DNA of 56,825 nt from Candidatus Endomicrobiellum agilis (GCA_020328155.1 JAIXMX010000009.1:741-57565); one strand, 5' to 3'; numbered from the stretch's first letter, positions 36,064 through 43,256 are shown. The notes: generated by a model from the sequence alone, not told the origin. Translations and numbers: made by a program.

Positions 36064-37251
36064 ATGTGTATTTCAAAAAGAGTGCTGTCAATTAAGCCGT
36101 CTCCGACACTGGCAATAGACGCAAAGGCAAAAGCCCTTAAACAGCAGGGCGTCGACGTTATAAATTTTGGCGTAGGCGAGCCGGATTTTGATACGCCCGC
36201 AAATATAAAAGAAGCGGCAATTACCGCGATAAACGCCGGTTTTACAAAATACTGTCCCGTCGCTGGAACACCCGAATTAAAAAACGCAATTATAAACAAG
36301 CTTAAAAGAGATAACGGACTCACATATGCCCCTGATGAAATTATAGTTTCAAGCGGCGCAAAACATTCTATTTACAATCTTATCCAATCGGTAATCGACG
36401 ACGGCGACGAAGTCATAATCCCCGCTCCTTACTGGGTTTCTTATACCGATATAGTTATTCTTGCAGGCGGCAAACCTGTAATAATCAATACAAGCGACAA
36501 GACGAATTTCAAAATAATTCCGGAAAATATAGAAAAAGTTTTGACATCGAAGACAAAAGCCATTATAATCAACTCTCCGTCAAATCCTACCGGTGTCACA
36601 TACGCTGTTGACGAACTTAAGGCAATCGCGCAAGTATGCGTAAAAAACAAAATCCTCATAATTTCAGACGACATATATGAAAAACTTGTATATGACAATT
36701 TTAAATTTGCGTCTATTGCAGAAGTTTCTCCTGAAGCAAAAGAATCTACTGTCGTAATAAACGGGGTTTCAAAAGCCTATTCAATGACAGGCTGGAGGAT
36801 AGGTTATGCAGCAGGATCCAAAAACATTATTTCGGCAATGACAAAAACGCAAAGTCAATCAACTTCAAACGCTTCGTCAATTTCAATCAAAGCTGCTGTA
36901 GAAGCGTTAAACGGCACGCAGCAATACGTTGAATTTATGAGAAAAGAATTTGAAAAACGAAGGAATTACATACTTGAAAGACTTAATGCAGTAAAAGGCG
37001 TTGAATGCAGAAAACCTGAAGGCGCATTTTATGTTTTCCCAAACATCAAAGCGTTTTTAGGAAAAAGTTTTAACGGAAAAAACATCAGCACGGATATTGA
37101 ACTTGCGGATTATCTGCTTGATGTAGCTAAAATTGCAGTCGTCCCAGGATCGGCTTTCGGAGCGGACGGATATATAAGACTTTCTTACGCAACTTCCATT
37201 GAGAATATTAAAACCGGCATTGATAGATTAGAGACTGCTTTGAAAGGATAG
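36064..37251 (+). CDS. aspC: Aspartate aminotransferase (class I, Ib type)
   Basis: 395 residues. PLP-binding lysine in NGVSKAYSMTGWRIGYA, Asn in NSPSNPTG, and Asp/Tyr in ISDDIYEKLVYD. It interconverts aspartate and 2-oxoglutarate with oxaloacetate and glutamate; related enzymes also use prephenate or aromatic substrates. GGAGGAGCATA precedes the ATG. The plasmid-like island begins within 40 bases of its stop codon. Confidence 0.92.
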   Translation: MCISKRVLSIKPSPTLAIDAKAKALKQQGVDVINFGVGEPDFDTPANIKEAAITAINAGFTKYCPVAGTPELKNAIINKLKRDNGLTYAPDEIIVSSGAKHSIYNLIQSVIDDGDEVIIPAPYWVSYTDIVILAGGKPVIINTSDKTNFKIIPENIEKVLTSKTKAIIINSPSNPTGVTYAVDELKAIAQVCVKNKILIISDDIYEKLVYDNFKFASIAEVSPEAKESTVVINGVSKAYSMTGWRIGYAAGSKNIISAMTKTQSQSTSNASSISIKAAVEALNGTQQYVEFMRKEFEKRRNYILERLNAVKGVECRKPEGAFYVFPNIKAFLGKSFNGKNISTDIELADYLLDVAKIAVVPGSAFGADGYIRLSYATSIENIKTGIDRLETALKG

Positions 37252-37286
37252 AATTTTATCTGTAATTCGAGAATAATTAAACGTTC

Positions 37287-37770
37287 GTGTTGTGCAGGAA
37301 GTATTTTGCACCGAGTAATTTTGGGTTAGATGTTATTCAACCTGCTGGACGAGTGCCGGCATTCAACCAAGCCGGCAACAGGACAGGGCTTGGATATAGT
37401 TACGCTGTGAAACACGCCGATGAGATTGTCAAGCACGGCGCTTACACAATTTATATTCCGCCTGAGTTGCTTAGTTTAGGTAAAGGCAGGCATTGATAAT
37501 ATTTCGTATCCCGATTATTATCATGAAAAAATATTATCTGAGGAACACTGTAAAAGAAGGAGGAAAGACAGACTTCGTCAGTTTTATAATCTTTATATTA
37601 CTCCTGAAAAATTAAAAACTTTTAAAACGCTGGCTGAACAGGAAGATTATTTAGATAAGCAAATGATTGCAGTTGCCGAGAGTAAAGAAGCTAAAATTAA
37701 AGCAGTTAATAAATTGTTCGGCGATAATAATCATCGTTCAAAAGTTGAGCTTTCTGGTTTGATTGTTTAA
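37287..37770 (+). pseudogene. C-terminal fragment of a microvirus-type replication protein
   Basis: Two frames join here: GRVPAFNQAGNRTGLGYSYA up to SLGKGRH, then after a +1 shift near 37490 NISYPDYYHEKILSEEHCKR and onward to SGLIV. The pattern R-x-G-x-G-x-x-Y, then P-x-Y-Y, then basic helices matches the C-terminal third of Gokushovirinae VP4-like Rep proteins, and parallels the region after the catalytic Tyr in the Rep pseudogene at 40996. The N-terminal HUH part is missing, replaced by chromosomal DNA at the aspC end. Its stop is directly followed by the left direct repeat. Confidence 0.55.
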
Positions 37771-37915
37771 TAAACAAAAGCCAAAATATCCGTTAATTTT
37801 GGCTTAACCAAATGCCGAAGGCGTGCGGTAGTAAAATATTTAGTGATGACTGTTGTTACGCTTATTACACACTGAAACACAAAACACGCGTGCGCGATTA
37901 CGTGCGTGCGTGATA
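37771..37915. repeat. Left copy of a ~147 bp direct repeat
   Basis: About 145 bases nearly identical to 42426-42572. It begins right after a stop codon with TAAACAAAAGCC. It has a hairpin AGCCAAAAT/ATTTTGGCT (37779-37804) of terminator type, then GCCGAAGGCGTGCGGTAG, and ends in an alternating purine-pyrimidine tract (ACACGCGTGCGCG and CGTGCGTGCGTG). Weaker similarity continues for about 40 bases. The copies are 4,655 bp apart. Confidence 0.9.
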
Positions 37916-37984
37916 TAATGTTAAAGTGTAATTATGTCATATGTTGTCACTTATAAAAAAATAAAAAATCTATCCGCCTTTATA

Positions 37985-38012
37985 GGATAGGATAGGATAG
38001 GATAGGATAGGT
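37985..38012 (+). promoter_or_regulatory. Tandem GGATA Shine-Dalgarno repeat of the 38013 gene
   Basis: Five GGATA units followed by GGT and ATG, the same arrangement as in copies A2 and A3 at the other end of the window. CCGCC also precedes it, as in the A leaders. Confidence 0.8.
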
Positions 38013-38825
38013 ATGAAAAAAATAATATGCTTGTTGATTATCTGTTTGCTTGGATTGACTAGTTGTACAAAACAACCGCAGACTGTTGTGCAGGTAGTTG
38101 ACCGCGCACCCGCAGCGTCTGAGAGTATGCCCGCAGTAGTTGAGCAAAAAGCTGATAATTTTAGTATTCCCTATCCGATAATTTGGGGCAAGATGACGGA
38201 CGAGCCGAAGATAAAAGGTTACAGGTTGCCGCGTCCTACGTTCGGATATGGCGTGTATGAAATAAGCCCCGTTAAATTACTGACGATATCGGTGATTATC
38301 GCATTAATAATAAAAGGATCGTGGAACTTTTGGCACAAAGACACTGTTAACGTTATAGGTAATGTCACCGCAACTCCAACCGGAAGTTTTCAAGCAAATG
38401 CGAACGGTGTGTTCCAAGCAAATGCACAAGGTGACTTTAATGCAGTCCCGCAAGGTGTGTTTCAAGCAAATGCGAACGGTGCGTTCCAAGCAAATGCACA
38501 AGGTGACTTTAATGCAATCCCGCAAGGTGACTTTAATGCAGTCCCGCAAGGTGCGTTTCAAGCAAATGCGAACGGTGCGTTCCAAGCAAATGCGAACGGC
38601 GACTTTAATGCAGTCCCGCAAGGTGCGTTTCAAGCAAATGCGAACGGTACGTTCCAAGCAAGTCTCTCGAATAAAAAGTATAATATAAGCCCTAGCTCTA
38701 GCTCGAGCAACGAAGCAAAGAAGAAAAAGATAAAACCTAAAATTTTGATTGATGAAAGCGATAAGAGTTCGGACGTCAAATCACCAGATAAAAGCGATCT
38801 CAACCCAGACCCACCAGCGGAATAA
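38013..38825 (+). CDS. Lipoprotein with membrane helix and octapeptide repeats
   Basis: 270 residues. Signal peptide MKKIICLLIICLLGLTSC (lipobox LTSC, Cys18), a polar linker, a membrane helix near residues 90-107 (VKLLTISVIIALIIKGSW), then a spacer (DTVNVIGNVTATPT). Twelve octapeptides of type G-x-F-Q/N-A-x-x-N/Q (residues 124-219) follow, then a Ser-rich and a Lys/Asp/Ser tail. The regular Phe every eight residues suggests a small beta-solenoid or a flexible display rod. It lies between the direct repeats and shares its GGATA leader with the lipoproteins at 1-3.7 kb. Function unknown. Confidence 0.75.
   Translation: MKKIICLLIICLLGLTSCTKQPQTVVQVVDRAPAASESMPAVVEQKADNFSIPYPIIWGKMTDEPKIKGYRLPRPTFGYGVYEISPVKLLTISVIIALIIKGSWNFWHKDTVNVIGNVTATPTGSFQANANGVFQANAQGDFNAVPQGVFQANANGAFQANAQGDFNAIPQGDFNAVPQGAFQANANGAFQANANGDFNAVPQGAFQANANGTFQASLSNKKYNISPSSSSSNEAKKKKIKPKILIDESDKSSDVKSPDKSDLNPDPPAE
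38382..38669 (+). repeat. Twelve 24 bp in-frame repeats
   Basis: Each 24 bp unit encodes an octapeptide, for example GAFQANAN or GDFNAVPQ. Two subtypes alternate irregularly. High DNA identity between units marks recent expansion and the potential for copy-number change without loss of frame. Confidence 0.85.
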
Positions 38826-38881
38826 GAGGTTGATGTCGGTTAAATAGTTGCAAATTTCGGCAAATCTTATATAATAATAAC

Positions 38882-38974
38882 TAATCTTGTCGTATGCACA
38901 GGATATTAATAGTTAAAATTAGAGTTTGCCTATTGAGAGAAAACACAGCGGTTAATTCCGCTGTGTTTTTTTTT
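38882..38974 (+). ncRNA. Candidate small RNA with own promoter and terminator
   Basis: Promoter TTGCAA (38848-38853), 16 base spacer, TATAAT (38870-38875). About 90 bases downstream is a perfect 10-11 bp hairpin AACACAGCGG/CCGCTGTGTT followed by eight T. No reading frame of note between. It lies between the lipoprotein gene and the replication initiator, where plasmids often encode copy-control RNAs. A partly similar block (AATCTTGTC, TATTGAGAG, then hairpin with T-run) is at about 555-683. Confidence 0.5.
38941..38974 (+). terminator. Strong intrinsic terminator
   Basis: AAACACAGCGG, loop TTAATT, CCGCTGTGTTT, then more T. The best intrinsic terminator in the island. Confidence 0.85.
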
Positions 38975-39037
38975 GTATTGTGGACTTATGTACTTTCATA
39001 GTTATTTTTATCAAAAACGCATTGATTTTTCAACGTT

Positions 39038-39066
39038 TTGACTTCCGTCTAATTATCTAATATACT
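39038..39066 (+). promoter_or_regulatory. Sigma-70-type promoter of the initiator gene
   Basis: TTGACT, 17 base spacer, TATACT. Predicted start near 39073, about 105 bases before the initiator ATG. Confidence 0.65.
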
Positions 39067-39076
39067 AATTATCTAA

Positions 39077-39104
39077 GTCCGACGAGCGTCCGTCGGACGT
39101 TTTT
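39077..39104 (+). terminator. Attenuator-like hairpin in the initiator leader
   Basis: GTCCGACG, loop AGCGTC, CGTCGGAC, then GTTTTT. An 8 bp GC-rich stem and T-run located inside the predicted 5' leader, so it would stop most transcripts before the initiator gene unless refolded or antiterminated. Confidence 0.6.
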
Positions 39105-39179
39105 CCCCAAATTTTTAGAGACTAAAAAACGGCAACGACATGCCTTTAATAATGGAAAAAGAGGATAAAAGAATAAGTA

Positions 39180-40583
39180 ATGCGTAAAAAGATTAAAAAA
39201 GAGCTAAAGGCTAAAAATGCATTAAAAAAGAAAAATGAATTAGGCAAAATTGACCTTTGGAAAGAAATAAAAGCAGAATTTAAGAAGGAGTTTGACGAGA
39301 AGCCTGACGAAGAATATAAATTTGACATGTGGATTAAGCCAATTACGAAAGCTAAGTTTGATAGAAAATGTAGCGAATTAACTCTTGTTGTGCCTAATAG
39401 TTATTATGTAACAAGTATCAGCGATTATTTCTGTGATAGAATGGAAGCTATCGCTAAACAAAAATTTGATATGACTATTTCAATTTTGCTCATCGTTGGT
39501 GATGAGATTGAAGAAGAACCTAAGAGAATAGAAGAAGATAGAACTCTGTTTATAAAAAAAGAAGAACCACAACTTGAAAAAGGTACTTTTAATAAAAGTC
39601 CATATTTCAAAAATCACTCCGATTTTAATAGTTTTATTCGCGATGTCAAAGAGCAAAAAATTCCAGAAAATACGACCGAACTTAATCCAATGCCTTGCAA
39701 ATATGGTATTGATGATGTCGCTACGTTTTCGCTCCTTGACAGTATTTTTTTTACCTATCCAAATGATAAAAGGAAAAAGGCAGAAGTTAATTTCACGCTG
39801 AAACTTGCAGACAGAAGTAGGGTCAAAATGGAGTTAAGACGTGGACAGATTACGCCTGCTGATGAAGGTCGTGGACAGCTGACTACAACGCACGCAAAAA
39901 TTTTCTTAGCTATTGTTCATATGTGGCAGGAACAAGGTAGCAGATACGTTGATGAAAAAGGATATTTTTCTGCTGTTAATGTTCCAATTCGTGAGCTTGC
40001 TAAGCGGTTAGGATATCGTAAATTTGGCGGTAAGATTTTTAGTTATTTAGTGAAAGCTATTGAAAGCCTTGTTTCTTGTCCGTTCTGCCTGTCCAATCAG
40101 GAGCGTTTTTATAGTTTTTCCTTTTTTACAAGTGTTTCGGGTGATGATGATAAAGGTAATTACAATCGCACTGTTTTCAGAATTATGGTTAGTCCATTTA
40201 TCTCGCGACAGTTGTATGATCGCCGAGCTTTTCTGCGAAATTCCGATTGCTATCGGATAAAAAATCCTACTGCTTTCAAGTTTTTATTGTGTTATGACAA
40301 AGAAATAATTAAAGGCAATACTCTTAAAATTGGAATGCATGATATCGCTGAAGATTTAGAGATGAGTTCTAAAATGCTTTTAAACGTTTCTTCCGTTCTT
40401 CGCGCTGCGTTCCGTGAATTGGACGGTTTTGAATTAAATGAAAATTATAAACTAAAAGCAAAGGTAATTAAAGAGGGAAAGCGATATTATGCACTAGCTT
40501 ACCGCGAACCAAAACCGAAAGAGATATCGTCACCAGCTGAGGAGCTGCTTGTCGGACGTCTCGGCTTACAAGCAATTGGCTAA
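39180..40583 (+). CDS. Plasmid-type replication initiator with DnaA domain I-like N terminus
   Basis: 467 residues. Residues about 20-105 follow the DnaA N-terminal pattern: a first helix DLWKEIKAEFKKEF, then FDMWIKPITKAKFD, ELTLVVPNSYYVTSISDYF and a last helix of DRMEAIAKQKFDM. A charged linker (about 105-150) leads to a replication-initiator domain with winged-helix features (TTHAKIFLAIVHMWQEQG; IRELAKRLGYRKFGGKIF; FMISPF-like segment IMVSPFISRQLYD; IKNPTAFKFLLCYDKE). DnaA domain I binds the replicative helicase in chromosomal initiation, so the fusion could recruit DnaB directly. No AAA+ domain of DnaA is present. It is intact, unlike the other replication gene of the island. Confidence 0.75.
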   Translation: MRKKIKKELKAKNALKKKNELGKIDLWKEIKAEFKKEFDEKPDEEYKFDMWIKPITKAKFDRKCSELTLVVPNSYYVTSISDYFCDRMEAIAKQKFDMTISILLIVGDEIEEEPKRIEEDRTLFIKKEEPQLEKGTFNKSPYFKNHSDFNSFIRDVKEQKIPENTTELNPMPCKYGIDDVATFSLLDSIFFTYPNDKRKKAEVNFTLKLADRSRVKMELRRGQITPADEGRGQLTTTHAKIFLAIVHMWQEQGSRYVDEKGYFSAVNVPIRELAKRLGYRKFGGKIFSYLVKAIESLVSCPFCLSNQERFYSFSFFTSVSGDDDKGNYNRTVFRIMVSPFISRQLYDRRAFLRNSDCYRIKNPTAFKFLLCYDKEIIKGNTLKIGMHDIAEDLEMSSKMLLNVSSVLRAAFRELDGFELNENYKLKAKVIKEGKRYYALAYREPKPKEISSPAEELLVGRLGLQAIG

Positions 40584-40642
40584 GCCCTCAGAATGTCCGC
40601 TAATGGCTCAAATTTGCATTTAAACAGAAAAATGATATAATA

Positions 40643-40960
40643 TTGATTTATAGAGGTGTATTGCACGTCCTTGAACGTGTTGCAGATGGCTGGCTCCCGC
40701 CAGCGGGACTGACCGAGTGGAACACTACGAGACAGAAAACATATCAAATAAGCCGTAAGGCTACAAATCAAATAACAAACATTTGCTCAATAAAACGTAT
40801 GTTGCCGAACATACACGCCCAGAATATTGCGATTGCGCACATCAATCGCAATATTCATCTGTGCTGTTTCTAAAAAAACTACAGCACAGGTGGGAGCCTA
40901 TCGTTGATAGGCGACCTGAAAAAATTTAAAAAATAATTGAAAAATCGCTGTGTTTATATT
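40643..40960. other. Structured non-coding region, candidate replication origin
   Basis: Four hairpins in 230 bases: GCTGGC-TCCC-GCCAGC near 40689-40704; GAATATTGCGATTG with 7 base loop and its perfect complement (40822-40856); CTGTGCTGT/ACAGCACAG (40859-40889); GCCTATC-GTT-GATAGGC (40896-40912). It sits between the two replication genes. Such structures are typical of double- or single-strand origins recognised by HUH initiators. No nick site can be assigned. Confidence 0.55.
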
Positions 40961-40995
40961 TTTACATTTTTTAAAAAGCGAAAAAGGAAAAAAAT

Positions 40996-42037
40996 ATGTC
41001 TTGTTTACATCCTATTAACATTAATGGCAATATTGTGCCATGTAGAAAACGTACGAGCCTGCCCTGTATGCAGGCTCGTTCTGCTCAGTGGATTGGTAGA
41101 ATGAAAAATGAGTTGAAGTATTGGAAAGATGAAGCTTGTTTTATCACGCTTACCTATAGCCGTCAAACGCTACCGCATAAGGTTACGATTAACAAATATA
41201 ACAAAAAGATGAGTTTAAAATCTGGTCGTAAAATCTATAACAAAATAACGTATTACAATCCTATTCAGGGCGTGTTTCTTAAGTCCGATTATCAAAATTT
41301 TCTTCATCGCTTGCGGAAGCGTATTGCACCTAAGAAATTTAAGTATCGCGTTTGTGGCGAGTATGGAAAAACAGAGACGAGTACATTATCATCTTATTAT
41401 ATTCGGTTTATCTGTTATGCGAAATGTGTATTATTCCGAAAGTTATCGCAGACATCACCCTGAACTATTTTTTCCGTATTATCCTGAATATAGACCCTGA
41501 AATTAAGGCTTTGATAAAAGATTGCTGGGGCAAAGGTATCGTTCATGTTGCTCAGGTTGTTCCTGAGAGAATTGCGTATTTAGAAAAATATGTTGAGAAA
41601 CGTTACAAAGATGATAAGCCTTTTGGTTACGAGCAAATGCCAACCTTTAGCTTTGGTAGTTTAGGTATGGGCTTGCGATACGCTATTGATAATAAAAATG
41701 AGATTGATAAGTCCAATGGAATTATAGATAAATATTCTAAATATGACCCTCTTGAAAAGTATGTTCGTGGATATCGTCCTGCGACAGTTGAGATACCTGC
41801 GTCTGATTACTATTTGAACAAGATTTTTCCGCCTAGCCGTGTACAAGAAATTAAAGAACTCCGCAGGAGTAAAGTCGTTGAAGAAATGAGAAAAATGGGA
41901 GCGAAAATCCTACTGATGTACAACAAATGTCCGTTGCTCTTGCGTCTCGTAGGCATGCAGAAAGCGAACAAATACGGCAGATGTTTGGTAACTACCGACG
42001 TGAGAATTTAGGTGACTTTGATGATTGGAAGAAGTGA
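40996..42037 (+). pseudogene. Microvirus-type HUH replication initiator (VP4-like), three frameshifts
   Basis: The N terminus has the family pattern: cysteines in CRKRTSLPCMQAR, WIGRMKNELKYW, FITLTYSRQTLP and FHLLRKR-like FLHRLRKRIAPKKFKYRVCG. The frame then shifts near 41372 to RRVHYHLIIFGLSV, which carries the HUH motif (His-Tyr-His), and again near 41490 to KDCWGKGIVHVAQVVPERIA with the catalytic tyrosines in YLEKYVEKRY. A third shift near 41890 gives ENPTDVQQMSVALASRRHAE to the stop. With three breaks inside the catalytic core it cannot be active. Joined, it would be about 345 residues, normal for Gokushovirinae VP4 relatives. Confidence 0.8.
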
Positions 42038-42428
42038 TTATAAAAATATCTGCCACGTTGATTATCCTGAGGATTTTTGTAATCAAAAAACACTTTCAAG
42101 CGAGCGAGTTGATTGCTACGGAAATCAGATTTATTTTGAATTTTATGTGTTTGACTACGATGGAAATTATTACAATCTTACACAAGGAAGAGAATGCTGT
42201 TTGAAAGAGTATTGCGGATTAACTTACACTGCAAAATATCCGTGTGAAAATAATTGTGTGCATGTTAAATTTAGTAGAATTATAAAAAGTACTAACGATA
42301 TACTATTTGCTAAGTCTTGCCCGTATTGTGAAGCTCTTGGATTAAAATACGAGGTTATGCAGATAAAAAAACAATATATTTATATCGGTGAAAAAATTAG
42401 TGTAGAAAAGTATCTTGCCGCTAAGTAA
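42021..42428 (+). CDS. Unidentified cysteine-rich small protein
   Basis: About 135 residues from ATG (a GTG three codons earlier is possible, with AGGTG overlapping it). It starts MIGRSDYKNICHVDYPEDFC and is rich in Cys, Tyr and Asn; pairs such as ECCLKEYCG, YPCENNCVH and KSCPYCEALG suggest metal binding or disulfides. It overlaps the end of the HUH Rep pseudogene. Its stop codon is the first triplet of the right direct repeat. No family recognised. Confidence 0.6.
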   Translation: MIGRSDYKNICHVDYPEDFCNQKTLSSERVDCYGNQIYFEFYVFDYDGNYYNLTQGRECCLKEYCGLTYTAKYPCENNCVHVKFSRIIKSTNDILFAKSCPYCEALGLKYEVMQIKKQYIYIGEKISVEKYLAAK

Positions 42429-42572
42429 ACAAAAGCCAAAATATTCGTTAATTTTGGCTTAACCAAACGCCGAAGGCGTGCGGTAGTAAAATATTTAGTG
42501 ATAACTACTGTTAACGCTTATTACACACTAAAAACACAAAACACGCGTGCGCGATTACGTGCGTGCGTGATA
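42426..42572. repeat. Right copy of a ~147 bp direct repeat
   Basis: Nearly identical to 37771-37915, with a few substitutions and small indels. It contains the same AGCCAAAAT/ATTTTGGCT hairpin and GTGCGTGCGTGA end. Downstream similarity to the 38013 leader fades into a lipoprotein remnant, suggesting the repeat carries a lipoprotein promoter. Confidence 0.9.
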
Positions 42573-42615
42573 AATAAATTATGTCAAATATGCTATCATA
42601 TATTTTTAGCGGCAG

Positions 42616-42894
42616 ATGAAGAAAACATGAGTAGCTCTTGTTCTGCTTATGTAAAGATAACAACAAAGTCTCAAAAAAACCGCATAAGCTATACTTGATA
42701 TGCTTATGCAGGATTCGCACAGCGAATCAAAAAAGTAACATTAGCATGCTCTTGATAAGTGGTGTTTGGTTGGAATAGGGATAGCGGCTACGTTATTTAC
42801 GGCAGTAGCGTGTATATCAACAGTGAGAAAGAACAATATGGACATAAGATTTACAGAAGCACAATTAAAAGCAGTGGGAGGTAGTAAGATATGA
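42616..42894 (+). pseudogene. Lipoprotein remnant L2 with nonsense codon in the signal peptide
   Basis: Starts MKKT-TGA-VALVLLM, a signal peptide interrupted by TGA and soon by TAA. Further on, in another frame, a membrane helix and tail survive (DKWCLVGIGIAATLFTAVAC, then ISTVRKNNMDIRF) ending at TGA at 42892. The order fits the signal-linker-membrane helix plan of the other lipoproteins. It occupies the same position relative to the right repeat as the 38013 gene does to the left one. Confidence 0.5.
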
Positions 42895-43073
42895 CCCAGC
42901 AGCAATGGGAAGCTTGTGAAGCATTAGGGGAAAGCATAATAGAAGAGTATCTTTCCTTAAAAACAGAAATAAAGTCGCTTGCGCAAAAGAGAAGTGACTA
43001 TATTACGCTATACAAAAATATATGTATAGGAAATCGTTATCTACACGATAAAAAAATAATAAGTGAGTTATAA
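42891..43073 (+). CDS. Small helical protein of unknown function
   Basis: 60 residues (MTQQQWEACEALGESIIEEY and onward), probably a short soluble coiled coil. GGGAGGTAG is the ribosome-binding site and its ATG overlaps the preceding TGA (ATGA), implying coupled translation with the L2 remnant. No family recognised. Confidence 0.5.
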   Translation: MTQQQWEACEALGESIIEEYLSLKTEIKSLAQKRSDYITLYKNICIGNRYLHDKKIISEL

Positions 43074-43250
43074 ATAAAAAAACTATTAGTTTTAGTATGA
43101 TGTGTAATGTTATTATCATGTGGCTGCGGGAAGTTTTTACAGTCCGTACCTAAAGAAGAAGGTAAGAAAGAAGTAACGCAGAACAACAATCCGTCGCAGT
43201 CGCCGGCTCCATCATCGTCACCGTCGCCGAAATGCGTAAAAAAGAGAGAA
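43074..43250 (+). pseudogene. Lipoprotein remnant L3 with lost start and nonsense codon
   Basis: The frame reads ATA-KKLLVLV-TGA-CVMLLSCGCGKF, a lipoprotein signal peptide whose ATG has become ATA and which has a TGA inside. A charged and then Pro/Ser-rich linker follows (SQSPAPSSSPSP, as in family B), and the gene runs into the start of L4 without a membrane helix. A shorter product from the internal ATG would lack the positive N terminus. Confidence 0.55.
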
Positions 43251-43256
43251 ATAATT

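Noticed and set aside
37985-38012. GGATA tandem repeats as a telomere-like or CRISPR-like element
   Set aside because: The arrays are short, always in the same orientation and always end at GGT-ATG of a lipoprotein gene.
38304-38688. Long open frames on both strands over the octapeptide repeats
   Set aside because: They are by-products of the 24 bp repeat, which lacks stop codons in several frames. Only the lipoprotein frame has a signal peptide and ribosome-binding site.
40996-42037. Programmed frameshifting in the HUH Rep gene
   Set aside because: Three shifts at unrelated sites, without a slippery heptamer and stimulatory structure in common, argue for decay.
37771-42572. The ~147 bp direct repeats as IS or transposon ends
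   Set aside because: They are direct, not inverted, enclose no transposase, and no short target duplication was seen. They contain a terminator-like hairpin and lead into lipoprotein leaders.
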